Assembly (NCBI GenBank): GCA_041552055.1
Contig: JBFELO010000065.1
Location: 1-25,900 of the forward strand
From: JBFELO01 sp041552055
GTDB taxonomy: Bacteria; Acidobacteriota; Thermoanaerobaculia; Thermoanaerobaculales; Sulfomarinibacteraceae
Length of the DNA stretch: 25,900 nt
Direction: 5' to 3'
In this document: in pieces, positions 1-7,779 of the stretch
How the letters are laid out: each line of letters starts with the position of its first letter
How positions within the stretch are numbered: the first letter of the stretch is position 1
The notes under the pieces: model-generated
The model's input: the letters and a program-made list of their open reading frames with translations, nothing else
What the model was told of the DNA's origin: nothing
Databases searched by the model: none
Made by a program: the position numbers and the translations under genes

Positions 1-312
1 ATGCCGGTCTCCTTTTCTTGGGCTTCGAGCCCGCAATAGATCTGGCGAGCATTGTGCTACGCCGTCCTAGGAGACCGGCCTACTCATCCCATCTGGCACG
101 ATTTGTGTAACCCGCAGTTCTCCGTCTATTCAAACCCCAAGATTTGTCGGCCCCGGCACTCAAACAAACGAAGACCCACGTCGCGGGGCCGTCATCAGCG
201 GTGCCCTCGAAGGAGATCCCGTGACTCTGCCGATAAACCGGGTTAGAGTGGCGGAGCCAATGGTCGCGATGCCGGATTTCCTTTTTTTCAATCGTCAAAT
301 CTGGAGGGTGTC
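1..312. other. Gene-free leader upstream of the purF-like gene
   Basis: I see no supportable gene here; the short open frames lack a ribosome binding site and recognisable protein. The stretch contains an 11-bp inverted repeat (separate entry) and a possible 7-bp stem with one G-U pair made by CTCTGCC near 226 and GGCGGAG near 251. I could not match it to a known riboswitch or identify a convincing promoter. Confidence 0.5.
3..79. repeat. 11-bp perfect inverted repeat, arms 3-13 and 69-79
   Basis: GCCGGTCTCCT at 3-13 is the exact reverse complement of AGGAGACCGGC at 69-79, leaving a 55-nt interior. It may be a structured RNA element, a decayed mobile-element end or chance; the window edge prevents checking whether it extends. 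Confidence 0.4.
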
Positions 313-1722
313 GTGGGTGGGTTCTTTGGCGTAGTCTCGTCCCAGGATTGTGTCGCCGACCTCTTCTATGGAACAGACTATCACTCACACCTGGGCACGC
401 AGCGCGGTGGCCTCGTCGTCAGCGACGGCAACGGTTTCACGCGCTCGATCCACAACATCACGAACGCCCAGTTCCGCAGCAAATTCGAGGACGACCTGCC
501 GGCGATGCGCGGCACCATGGGCCTCGGCATCATCAGCGACCTCGAGGACCAGCCGCTCGTCGTCTCTTCCCATCTCGGCACCTACGCCATCGTGACCGTG
601 GGGAAGTTGCACAACCTCGAGCAGCTCACCAGTCGGTTGCTCGGGCGTAACGGCACTCATTTCACACAGATCCGCGATGGCCAGATCAATCCGACCGAAC
701 TGGTGACGAATGTGATCGATGGCGAAGCTACTTTTCAGGACGGCGTCTCGCACGTCCAGAGCCTGATCGACGGCTCCTGTTCGCTCCTGATTCTCGATCA
801 CGAGGGCATCGTGGCTGCTCGGGATCGCCTCGGCCGCACTCCGGTCAATATCGGCAGGAAAGAGGGCGCCCACGCAGTCACAATGGAGACGTCCGCCCTC
901 CCGAATCTCGGTTACGAGGTGGAGCGCGTGCTCGGGCCCGGAGAGGTGGCCCGGATAACGAGCGAAGGGATCGAGACCCTCATCCCGCCGGGAAATCAGA
1001 GCCAGGTCTGCTCGTTTCTGTGGATCTACTACGGCTATCCGGCTTCGTGCTACGAAGGCATCAACGTCGAGGCGTGTCGCAACCGCTGTGGCGCCGCCCT
1101 CGCGCGAGCGGACAACGTGGAGGTCGACTATGTTGCCGGCATCCCAGATTCGGGCATCGGCCACGCGATAGGCTACGCCGCCGAGGCGAACCTCCCGTAT
1201 CGCCGCCCATTCGTCAAATACACACCGACCTGGCCGCGGAGCTTCATGCCGCAGGAACAGCGCGTGCGAGATCTGGTCGCCAGAATGAAGCTGATCCCGG
1301 TAGAGGAGCTGATCGAGGGTAATCGGTTACTGTTCTGCGAGGATTCCATCGTACGCGGGACCCAGCTCAGCGACATCATCAAACGGCTCTTCGATCGTGG
1401 TGCTCTCGAGGTCCACATGCGGCCGGCATGCCCGCCGCTGCTGCACTCGTGTAAGTTCCTCAACTTCTCGCAATCCAAGTCGGAGCTCGATCTCGCCGGG
1501 CGCAGGGCGATCGTCGATCTCGATGGGAGCGGCGACACACCTCTCGACGAGTACGCCGATCCCGATTCCGACCGCCATGCCGCCATGGTGGATCGTATCG
1601 GCGAGCGGCTCGATCTCACGAGTCTGCGATACCAGCGGCTCGACGACATGATCGAGGCGATCGGTCTGCCGCGGGAGAAGCTCTGCACGTACTGTTGGTC
1701 CGGCGAAGAGTTGTACGGATAG
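313..1722 (+). CDS. PurF-like amidophosphoribosyltransferase homologue lacking the N-terminal Cys
   Basis: 469 residues with the PurF layout: N-terminal Ntn-glutaminase domain (about 1-230) and phosphoribosyltransferase domain (about 230-469). The PRPP-binding loop EDSIVRGT is at 343-350. Cysteines at about 233, 380, 458 and 461 (last two as CTYC) match the four [4Fe-4S] ligands of Bacillus-type PurF. Canonical PurF catalyses the first step of purine synthesis, PRPP plus glutamine to phosphoribosylamine. The protein begins MGGFFG where classic PurF has MCGIFG, so the nucleophilic Cys exposed after processing is absent. The GTG start at 313 follows GGAGG at 303-307, and the codons just upstream in frame encode no Cys. 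From memory, GGFFG-type proteins with high similarity occur in Bacteroidetes and Clostridia and are usually annotated as PurF. It could be ammonia-dependent, or a paralogue with another substrate. It stands alone, without other purine genes nearby. Confidence 0.88.
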   Translation: MGGFFGVVSSQDCVADLFYGTDYHSHLGTQRGGLVVSDGNGFTRSIHNITNAQFRSKFEDDLPAMRGTMGLGIISDLEDQPLVVSSHLGTYAIVTVGKLHNLEQLTSRLLGRNGTHFTQIRDGQINPTELVTNVIDGEATFQDGVSHVQSLIDGSCSLLILDHEGIVAARDRLGRTPVNIGRKEGAHAVTMETSALPNLGYEVERVLGPGEVARITSEGIETLIPPGNQSQVCSFLWIYYGYPASCYEGINVEACRNRCGAALARADNVEVDYVAGIPDSGIGHAIGYAAEANLPYRRPFVKYTPTWPRSFMPQEQRVRDLVARMKLIPVEELIEGNRLLFCEDSIVRGTQLSDIIKRLFDRGALEVHMRPACPPLLHSCKFLNFSQSKSELDLAGRRAIVDLDGSGDTPLDEYADPDSDRHAAMVDRIGERLDLTSLRYQRLDDMIEAIGLPREKLCTYCWSGEELYG

Positions 1723-1931
1723 GCGCCGGCAAGCACACGAGAGATCTTGCACGCCGGAGTCCTCGCGTGGTTGCCGAGCGCCCGCCGCTCTCCCCGCCGT
1801 CGCGGCTCGCATTGCCTCGACATCGGCACCGCCTCTGTTCGGTCTTCATCGCGAAAGTGGTCGATGGGCGCGAGCGTGATCCGGGGTGGGGGGTTCGGCG
1901 ATAAGTGTGGCACAAAAGGGCAACTCGAGAG

Positions 1932-2036
1932 GGTGCCAGGTTTGCGAATCATGCGCATCGTGACCCGCTCATCGAGCGCGCTGCGATTCATCTTCTCCAG
2001 AGCGTCGACATGCGCATGATGCGCACACCTGGCACC
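1932..2036. repeat. REPIN-like element 1 (105 bp, paired inverted repeats)
   Basis: A 28-nt arm at 1932-1959 starting GGTGCCAGG and ending ATGCGCATC is inverted at 2010-2036, with only two mismatches over the shared 27 positions. The right arm carries the palindrome GCGCAT-G-ATGCGC. About 50 nt of unrelated sequence lies between the arms. A second element with the same arms and the same total length lies at 5260-5364, which argues for a mobile or dispersed repeat rather than chance. Confidence 0.75.
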
Positions 2037-2079
2037 GGATTTGGCACCGGATTTGTGGCACCGGATTTGGCACCGGATT
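2031..2079. repeat. Short tandem repeat, four copies of GGCACCGGATTT
   Basis: Copies start at 2031, 2043, 2057 and 2069; a GT dinucleotide separates the second from the third, and the last copy lacks one base. The first copy overlaps the GGCACC tip of REPIN-like element 1, suggesting the array grew by slippage from the element end. Confidence 0.85.
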
Positions 2080-2163
2080 GCCGCAACCTCACCCGCGACT
2101 GCCTCGATACGGCCATTTTTGTGACGCCGTTGGTCACCACCGTGGTTGGACGGAGGTGGCACC

Positions 2164-2730
2164 TTGGCAACCAGCACCGCCGAGATGTTTCGCGCCCTTG
2201 GCTCCAGGTGTGGTCGGCCCGCACGATTGATCGTGGTTGCCATCCTGGCGCTGGTCCTGCTGATCCCGCTCGACATGGCGGGCTCGGTGGTTCGCGAGCG
2301 CCACCGAACCTACAAGGGAGTGGTCGCCGAGATCGCCGGTGCGTGGAGCAGCGACCAACGCGTCGCCGCGCCAATCCTCGTCCTGCCCTACAACGAGAGG
2401 GTCGAGATCCGTGACGAGTGCATCACGCCGCAGGGTGAGAAGAATTTCGCCGGTCGCTGGGAGACCCGTCGGCGTCGGGCGGTGATTCTCCCAGACATCC
2501 TGAGCTACGACGGCATCCTGACGCCGGAGATGCGGCAGCGAGGCATCTATCGGGTGCAGGTGTACACCGCGGAACTCACCATGTCCGGCGCCTTCCGCGA
2601 CCTCGGGTCGGCGGTCGAGTCGTTGACGACCGCCGAACAGCTGGAGTCCATCGAATGATCGCAGGCATTGGTCGCGTTGACGGTCACCATGTACCTTACG
2701 CGGCGAATCCACGAACCGACCGGTGGCTGA
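2164..2730 (+). pseudogene. creD: creD (inner membrane protein) remnant with internal deletion and in-frame stop
   Basis: From TTG 2164 (after GGAGGTGG at 2152-2159) the frame encodes about 164 residues resembling the CreD N-terminus: a cationic start, a membrane segment around IVVAILALVLLIPLDMAG, the following VVRERHRTYKGVV, and VAAPILVLPYNE. A TGA stops it at 2656-2658. Reading on in the same frame gives SQALVALTVTMYLTRRI before TGA 2728-2730, which resembles the last membrane helix and the xMYLTRR end of CreD. Full CreD is about 450 residues, so well over 200 residues between these two parts are missing. I infer an internal deletion plus a nonsense codon, and do not expect a functional product. 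In enterobacteria CreD belongs to the CreBC regulon; no creABC gene is visible here. Confidence 0.8.
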
Positions 2731-2749
2731 TCGGTTCTACCGCATGAAG

Positions 2750-2803
2750 TTCACTGTGCTTTCGCTTGAACTCGAACTCGTGATATGCTCAGCGCACAGT
2801 GAA
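2750..2803. promoter_or_regulatory. 10-bp perfect inverted repeat enclosing a possible promoter of the DUF1566 gene
   Basis: TTCACTGTGC at 2750-2759 is the exact reverse complement of GCACAGTGAA at 2794-2803. Between the arms is a TATGCT -10-like hexamer at 2784-2789 with a weak -35 candidate (TTCGCT, 2761-2766, 17-nt spacer). This could be an operator embracing a promoter or a leader hairpin; the repeat is certain, its role is inferred. Confidence 0.45.
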
Positions 2804-2847
2804 ATATTGTTGAGAAGAAAGTCGACAATCCTGCACGGAGGTGTGCG

Positions 2848-4248
2848 ATGCATATTGGCCGGGCCGTGATGCTGGTTGTGGCCTGGAGTGGACTCGTCGC
2901 GACCGTAGCGTTCGGACAGAGCGTGGTGCTGTCTGACGGGGGAGTCGCCTTTCCCGACAGCGGCGAGCAGATCACCGCGGTCTTTACCGGGACCGCGCCG
3001 CTGGCGAAGTCTGGACAGACGAGCTGCTTCGACGCGAGCGGCAATCTGACCTTGTGCGGCACCGGCGTCGGTGCCGGACAGGAAGGCCACCTTCAACGCG
3101 GGGTGAAGTGGCCGATTCCCCGTTTCACGAAGAACGGTGACGGCACGGTGACCGACAACATGACCGGGCTGATATGGCTCGAGGACGCCAACTGCGTTGC
3201 TGCAGATAATTTCGACGCCATCTTGGCGCTCGCCAACACCCTGTACGACGGCTCGACAGGGCACGGTGGGGGTGACTGCGGCCTGTCCGACGGCTCGGTT
3301 GCGGGGGACTGGCGGGTGCCAAACATGTTCGAGGCCACGAGCCTGCTGAATCACGGCTACAGCAGCCCCGGCGTGCCGAACACGACGGGCACCGGCCAGT
3401 GGACCGAGGGTGATCCGTTCTCCGAGGTTCAACCGACGTACTGGACGTCGACCTTCAACCCGCAGAACAAGCAATTCGCCCACCATGTGTCCTTCTTTCC
3501 CCCGTTCCTGACGTCGAGCGACAAGGATGATAACGATCGGTCGATGTGGCCGGTCCGTGGTCCGGCCGAGAACGGCGGTCCGACTCAGGCCGCCATCGTC
3601 CTCGCCGACGGTGGGATCGAGTTCCCGGACGGCTCGGTGCAGACAACGGCGGCGTCGGCCAGAGTCGTGATCCCGAAGACCGGCCAGCAGAGCTGCTACA
3701 ACAGCTCGGGTGGTTCGATCCCCTGCACTGATACCGGTCAGGACGGAGACCACCAGGCCGGGGCGCCCTGGCCGAACCCTCGATTCACGATCAACGGCGA
3801 CGGCACCGTGACCGACAACATGACCGGCCTGGTCTGGCTGGAGGACGCCAACTGCAACGGGACGATGTCGTGGGCGACAGCGCTGAGCTGGGCGAACGGG
3901 CTTTACGACGGCTCCATCAGCAGCGGCGGTGTGAACCAGGACTGCGGGCTGTCGGACGGCTCGCTCCCGGGCGAGTGGCGGATGCCCACCGAGGCCGAGT
4001 TCGAGAGCCTGGCGTGCATGGAGTACCACAACCCGGCGATTTCAAACTCGGCCGGTACCGGGCAGTGGGTGTCGGGAGATCCGTTCATCGACATAATACC
4101 GACGACAGGGGACATCTTTTTTTGGACCTCGACCAGCGTCGAGACGGGTCCAGCCTCCGCCTATCTCGGATTCCCCAGGAGTCACGCCACGACGCCGACC
4201 GGGAAGAGCTATGCCGGCTATGTGTGGCCGGTACGGGACAGCAGGTAG
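2848..4248 (+). CDS. Secreted protein with two tandem DUF1566 (Lcl C-terminal) modules
   Basis: 466 residues with a Sec signal peptide (about 1-24, ending VAFGQ). Two homologous halves follow (about 26-235 and 246-466). Each starts with a DGGxxFPD-type stretch, then a Cys pair, then NGDGTVTDNMTGLxWLEDANC, a DCGLSDGS segment with WRxP, a TGTGQW segment, an FWTST/YWTST motif and a closing WPVR. These are hallmarks of the DUF1566/Lcl domain, whose role is unclear; members are often cell-surface or lectin-like. The ATG follows GGAGGTG at 2837-2843. The paired Cys and Trp residues suggest a compact extracellular fold. It looks like a single-gene unit, with a decayed gene upstream and a different gene downstream. 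Confidence 0.88.
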   Translation: MHIGRAVMLVVAWSGLVATVAFGQSVVLSDGGVAFPDSGEQITAVFTGTAPLAKSGQTSCFDASGNLTLCGTGVGAGQEGHLQRGVKWPIPRFTKNGDGTVTDNMTGLIWLEDANCVAADNFDAILALANTLYDGSTGHGGGDCGLSDGSVAGDWRVPNMFEATSLLNHGYSSPGVPNTTGTGQWTEGDPFSEVQPTYWTSTFNPQNKQFAHHVSFFPPFLTSSDKDDNDRSMWPVRGPAENGGPTQAAIVLADGGIEFPDGSVQTTAASARVVIPKTGQQSCYNSSGGSIPCTDTGQDGDHQAGAPWPNPRFTINGDGTVTDNMTGLVWLEDANCNGTMSWATALSWANGLYDGSISSGGVNQDCGLSDGSLPGEWRMPTEAEFESLACMEYHNPAISNSAGTGQWVSGDPFIDIIPTTGDIFFWTSTSVETGPASAYLGFPRSHATTPTGKSYAGYVWPVRDSR

Positions 4249-4297
4249 GGACACACACTGGTGCGTCTTTGGCGCCGAACGTCGAGAACCATGCAGA

Positions 4298-4328
4298 CCT
4301 TTGGTGCTGCCTTTGACACCGGCAAAGG
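4298..4328 (+). other. Hairpin in the leader of the hydrolase gene
   Basis: CCTTTG 4298-4303 pairs with CAAAGG 4323-4328, with an inner GTG/CAC pair and a 3-nt bulge. No T tract follows, so it is not a typical intrinsic terminator; a leader structure is possible. Confidence 0.25.
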
Positions 4329-4366
4329 ACGCGGGTTGTGCAGTGGTCCAGCATGGGGCCCCGCCC

Positions 4367-5248
4367 GTGAACGCTGAAGATTGGTGCGCCACGGGGGCAT
4401 TCCACGCCGTCCACGGCCGGACGCTGTTCGTGGTCGATACCGGTGCCCACGACAGCGCGAACAACGACAAGCCCACCCTCGTGCTGTTGCACGGCTATCC
4501 CACCTCGTCCCACGACTACCACCGCGTGCTGCCGGCTCTCGCCGCCCGCTACCGGGTCGTCGTGCACGACCACCTGGGCTTCGGCCTGTCGGAAAAGCCC
4601 CGGGATTACTCGTACGCGCTGTACGAGCAGACCGACTTCGCGCTGCTGCTCTGGCAGCAGCTCGGCGTGAAATCCGCCCACGTGTTCGCCCACGACTACG
4701 GCACCAGTGTGGCCACCGAGCTGCTCGCGCGCTGGAACCGGGGCTTCAGACCCGTCTCCCTGGAGTCCATCACTCTGTGCAACGGCAGCGTGCACATCGA
4801 GCTGGCCCGGCTCCGCTTCATACAGAAGCTGCTTCGCAACGAGACTCTCGGGCCAGTGGTTGCGCGCCTGTCCAGCCAGCGCGTCTTCAACCGCAACATG
4901 CGCCAGCTCTGGCACGATCCCGCCACGCTCGCCCCGGCCGATCTGGACACCATGTGGGAGCTGCTCACCCGCGACGGCGGCAAAGCGGTTCTCCCCAGGA
5001 TCACCCAATACCTGCGCGACCGCGTTCTGTTCTGGCACCGATGGGTGGGCGCTCTGAAGCAAAGTCGGTTGCCACTCAATTTTCTCTGGGGAGCCGAAGA
5101 TCCCATCACCGGCCGCGACGTCGCCGAGGTGCACCACGCCGAGGCCCCGGGCAGCAGGCTCATCGTGCTCGACGGCGTCGGCCACTACCCGATGATCGAA
5201 GCTCCACGCCGTTGGACCGATGCCCTGCTGGCGCTCCTTGCGAGGTGA
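4367..5248 (+). CDS. Alpha/beta hydrolase, MEST/haloalkane-dehalogenase-like, Asp nucleophile
   Basis: About 293 residues from GTG 4367. The oxyanion segment LLHGYPTSS is near 41-49, the nucleophile elbow AHDYGTS near 108-114 puts Asp at the nucleophile position, a likely acid lies in GAEDPITG, and the catalytic His in VGHYPMIEAP near the C-terminus. HDYG, the EKPRDYSY segment and RRWVGAL-like RWVGAL match the MEST/PEG1 branch of the epoxide-hydrolase/haloalkane-dehalogenase group. No signal peptide is evident, so it is probably cytosolic. The frame is open back to 4211, but those residues overlap the previous gene; family alignment supports starting at NAEDW. The ribosome binding site for 4367 is weak, so a few residues of uncertainty remain. 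Substrate cannot be told. Confidence 0.85.
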   Translation: MNAEDWCATGAFHAVHGRTLFVVDTGAHDSANNDKPTLVLLHGYPTSSHDYHRVLPALAARYRVVVHDHLGFGLSEKPRDYSYALYEQTDFALLLWQQLGVKSAHVFAHDYGTSVATELLARWNRGFRPVSLESITLCNGSVHIELARLRFIQKLLRNETLGPVVARLSSQRVFNRNMRQLWHDPATLAPADLDTMWELLTRDGGKAVLPRITQYLRDRVLFWHRWVGALKQSRLPLNFLWGAEDPITGRDVAEVHHAEAPGSRLIVLDGVGHYPMIEAPRRWTDALLALLAR

Positions 5249-5259
5249 ATCCAGGAGGG

Positions 5260-5364
5260 GGCGCGAGGTCTGCGCCTCATGCGCAGGTCGGTCCTCTGGC
5301 CGACATCAGTACCGGCGCACCTGATGGTCGGATGAGGATGCGCATGATGCGCGAACCTGGCACC
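5260..5364. repeat. REPIN-like element 2 (105 bp, paired inverted repeats)
   Basis: The right arm 5337-5364 (GATGCGCATGATGCGC then AACCTGGCACC) matches the arms of the element at 1932-2036 closely. The left arm at 5260-5287 is a degraded inverted copy, 22 of 28 positions matching the left arm of element 1. Total length is 105 bp in both elements, while the interior is not recognisably the same. It sits just after the hydrolase stop codon, a usual place for REP-type repeats. Confidence 0.7.
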
Positions 5365-5538
5365 GTTTCGACAAGTTCACTTGCGGTCGGCGAGGAGACC
5401 GGCACGCGGCGTGAGCCTGGCCGGTAGGGTGGCACCTGCCGCGGCACCCATCCGATTTCTCGGGGAAAAGTGCCCGAAAAGACCCGGGAAGAGATACAGT
5501 AGGGGTCCAATATCGAGTACGACAAAGGAGCCGAGGTC
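5365..5538. other. Upstream region of the GFA-family gene
   Basis: No gene seen. TACAGT at 5495-5500 could serve as a -10 box for the next gene but has no good -35 partner. Confidence 0.3.
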
Positions 5539-6036
5539 ATGTTGCTCGAGGGTTCCTGCCACTGTGGTGCGGTCGCGTTCTCGGTGAGGTCACCCCACCC
5601 CTACCCGTTCAACCTGTGCTACTGCTCGATCTGCCGTAAGACGGTCGGAGGCGGTGGTTTCGCCATCAATCTGTCTGGGGAGTACGACACCCTGCGCGTG
5701 TCCGGCCAGCAGCACATCAGGGAGTACCGTGCAAAGATCCGCGACCCGGACACAGGTAGTGAAAAGAAGAGCCCGGGCCGGCGCTCATTTTGCGGGCAGT
5801 GCGGCAGCGCACTCTGGCTGTGGGACCCGCGCTGGCCGGCGTTGGTGCATCCGTTCGCGTCGGCGGTGGACAGCGAGCTGCCGGTTCCGCCCGAGCGAAC
5901 CCACCTGATGTTGGAGTTCAGAGCGTCCTGGGTGGAGGTGAGGGCCGATCCTCAGGACAAGATGTTCGATCGCTATCCGAAGGAGTCGATCGCGGACTGG
6001 CATCAGCGGCTCGGGCTCGAGGATCGCGACCGGTGA
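5539..6036 (+). CDS. GFA / CENP-V family zinc-binding protein
   Basis: 165 residues. The family zinc ligands are all present: CHC at 7-9, CYCSIC at 27-32 and CGQC at 85-88. The family is named after glutathione-dependent formaldehyde-activating enzyme (Gfa), but most bacterial members are of unknown function and the enzymatic role of Gfa itself is disputed. The ATG is preceded by a purine-rich GGAGCCGAGG. It is a cytosolic single-domain protein of usual length, apparently transcribed alone; nothing nearby belongs to formaldehyde metabolism. Confidence 0.9.
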   Translation: MLLEGSCHCGAVAFSVRSPHPYPFNLCYCSICRKTVGGGGFAINLSGEYDTLRVSGQQHIREYRAKIRDPDTGSEKKSPGRRSFCGQCGSALWLWDPRWPALVHPFASAVDSELPVPPERTHLMLEFRASWVEVRADPQDKMFDRYPKESIADWHQRLGLEDRDR

Positions 6037-6619
6037 CACGTTGCGCGGATATCGCCGACCGCCCGTTCGACCTCCGTCAAGCGAACAGCGATCACCAACC
6101 GACCTCCGACGCGGATACCGCAAGAACGTGTAGGAATTCAGTCGCGGACGTGGGGGTGGTTTCCTAGGTGAGACGAGAAAACATAGAGCTGCACTTTTGG
6201 TTTATTGAGATTTCTCGCGGCCAGCCGATGGGTGGTCCTCGGTATTGTCTCGGCGTTGGTGCTCGCTGGTGCAGGTCGGCTGCGGCACTGGCGACTCGCT
6301 GTCGTGTCAGCGGCCGTCGATCGGCAGGACGGCGACCGACGCTCCAACCGCCGCTCGGGGTGGTGCGCTCGTCGCAGCCGGCGCCCGAGGCGGGGTCGCC
6401 TCGCGACCGACCGCTGCGCGGCGAAGTGGGGATGGAATCGGTGCCTGACATGACACAAGCGCACCGGCCCTCACGCCGTCCTCGAGGAGATCAGGTGGGA
6501 CGCTTCAACCGTAGTCGCGGCCTCAGGCGGGCTGGTCGCGGGTGCCCGCAGATCGACGCGGCGCACCGGTTTGGCCGGCAACGTCAAGAGATGAACAGGA
6601 TGCCACGGGCAACCTCGAT
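6037..6619. other. Mostly gene-free stretch
   Basis: No intact gene. Open frames here have no homology I recognise and implausible Arg-rich composition. It may contain a decayed lipoprotein (6205-6448) and a degenerate copy of the RAYT-type repeat at 6440-6459 (GGTGCCTGACATGAC...). Confidence 0.5.
6205..6448 (+). pseudogene. Possible frameshifted lipoprotein remnant
   Basis: From TTG 6205 the frame gives a signal-peptide-like start MRFLAASRWVVLGIVSALVLAGAG. A single-base shift near 6272 would continue as GCGTGDSLSCQ, completing a lipobox. Beyond that the composition is low in information. The reading rests only on the signal-peptide pattern and the plausible shift, so it may be coincidence. 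Confidence 0.25.
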
Positions 6620-7660
6620 TCACATGCCTCCTGCAGGCTTCAGCGTGTCAACAAAACTGGTGGATACCCAGTAGATGTTACCCCAGCCGTTCATGATGCT
6701 CTGCTGGATCTGTTTCAGCTGCACGTAGCTGTAGTCTTTCTCGGCGAAATCCGCCAGTGGTCTGCTCGAGCTCACAAAGAACAGGTACTTGCCGTCTGGG
6801 GAGAGCTGAGGCCAGCTCGTGCTCGAGCCGACTGTGTTGATCTTCGGTCCGAGATTCTGTGCAGGTCCCCAGGTTCCGTCGGCCTGACGAAAGCTGATGT
6901 AGAGATCGTACTCGCCAAAGCCGCCCGGTCGGTCCGAGGCGAAGACAATGAACCGTTCGTCTGGATCTACAGTTGGGCTGTGATTGGGGAACCGGTCTGA
7001 ATGTGGAGAATTCACATGTTCCCCGAGCGATTCATAAGCCTGATATCTTCCATCAATCAATCGTGATCGGACGATGCCTCGTCCTCCGGGCACGGTCGCC
7101 AGAGGGCCTGAAAAATAGAGGGTTCCACTGCGTGCTTCGTGTACTTCATTCACAACCGTGTCTGGATGGTCAACCGTGTTCAGCCTCAGTGGTTCAGGTT
7201 CGCCCCAGCCGATTCCCGTTTTCTCGACGACCCAGGCCCGGGAAGGGTATTCGTCACTCGACGAAAAGAAATACAGACGCTGTCCGTCGGGAGAAATGGA
7301 GTTGATATGGTTGTAGGTCGCCCGGTTGAATGGCGCCAACTCCGGTCGGGTCCACAGCCCATCTTCCTGTTGCATATGCAGGAGCACGACAATTCTCGGA
7401 GTCCGACCTTCATTGATCGCCACCGACCAGAAGAGCTCCTCGCCATCCGGTGAGAAGACTGCACCACTGTGCTCCCAGAATACGTCTGAAACCACGCCAG
7501 GAGCGAACAACTGGGGGACGTCGCCGGGTGGGCTCATCCCCAGATACGGTCCCTTGAGAGCTGGAGTCCCTGACTCGTGTTTTTCGAGTGCAGGGTCGCG
7601 GCAACCCGACGGTATGATGACAATCAGGACGAGTGTGACGGTCAGCCCAAGGAATCTCAC
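6620..7660 (-). CDS. PD40 (WD40-like beta-propeller) lipoprotein
   Basis: 346 residues from GTG 7660, chosen because GAGGTGG lies 5 nt upstream and it places the lipobox IPSGC (Cys20) directly after a hydrophobic signal MRFLGLTVTLVLIVI. Four or more PD40-type blades are visible by their SPDG-like cores: GAVFSPDGEELFW, SISPDGQRLYF, VDPDERFIVFASDRPGG and LSPDGKYLFF, the third followed by EYDLYIS. These repeats occur in TolB and in many periplasmic or outer-membrane sensor-like lipoproteins. The function is probably binding rather than catalysis; partner unknown. The frame stays open upstream to 7768, but that part covers repeat-like DNA and lacks a ribosome binding site. It is divergent from its left neighbours and not part of an operon. 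Confidence 0.85.
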   Translation of the reverse strand: MRFLGLTVTLVLIVIIPSGCRDPALEKHESGTPALKGPYLGMSPPGDVPQLFAPGVVSDVFWEHSGAVFSPDGEELFWSVAINEGRTPRIVVLLHMQQEDGLWTRPELAPFNRATYNHINSISPDGQRLYFFSSSDEYPSRAWVVEKTGIGWGEPEPLRLNTVDHPDTVVNEVHEARSGTLYFSGPLATVPGGRGIVRSRLIDGRYQAYESLGEHVNSPHSDRFPNHSPTVDPDERFIVFASDRPGGFGEYDLYISFRQADGTWGPAQNLGPKINTVGSSTSWPQLSPDGKYLFFVSSSRPLADFAEKDYSYVQLKQIQQSIMNGWGNIYWVSTSFVDTLKPAGGM

Positions 7661-7779
7661 AACGACCACCTCACGCGTGCTCCTACATAACATTGTCAGA
7701 TGAGATTTCAAGAAACACCACGGGCATGGTCGTGGTGGGTGGATTTTCCCCCGGACATGCACAGGCATGTGGTCCGGAC

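Noticed and set aside
1173..2276. 367-codon minus-strand frame over the purF end and the repeats
   Set aside because: It runs across unrelated units (gene end, REPIN-like element, creD start), so it is not one gene.
2656..2658. In-frame TGA in creD as a selenocysteine codon
   Set aside because: More than 200 family residues are missing at this point, no Cys is expected there, and no suitable hairpin follows. Decay explains it better.
2737..4029. 430-codon open frame on the minus strand opposite the DUF1566 gene
   Set aside because: Shadow of a well-supported gene; its apparent internal repeat only mirrors the two DUF1566 modules.
4298..4328. Hairpin as intrinsic terminator of the DUF1566 gene
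   Set aside because: No T tract follows and the stem is bulged; listed only as a leader structure.
6168..6674. 168-codon plus-strand frame
   Set aside because: Arg/Pro/Ser-rich, no ribosome binding site, no recognisable domain, and it overlaps the 3' end of the beta-propeller gene.
7737..7765. Third possible RAYT-end relic (GGATTTTCCCCCGGACATGCAC)
   Set aside because: Resembles the minus-strand reading of 24033-24065 only with gaps and lacks the GACGAAGT core, so I do not call it.
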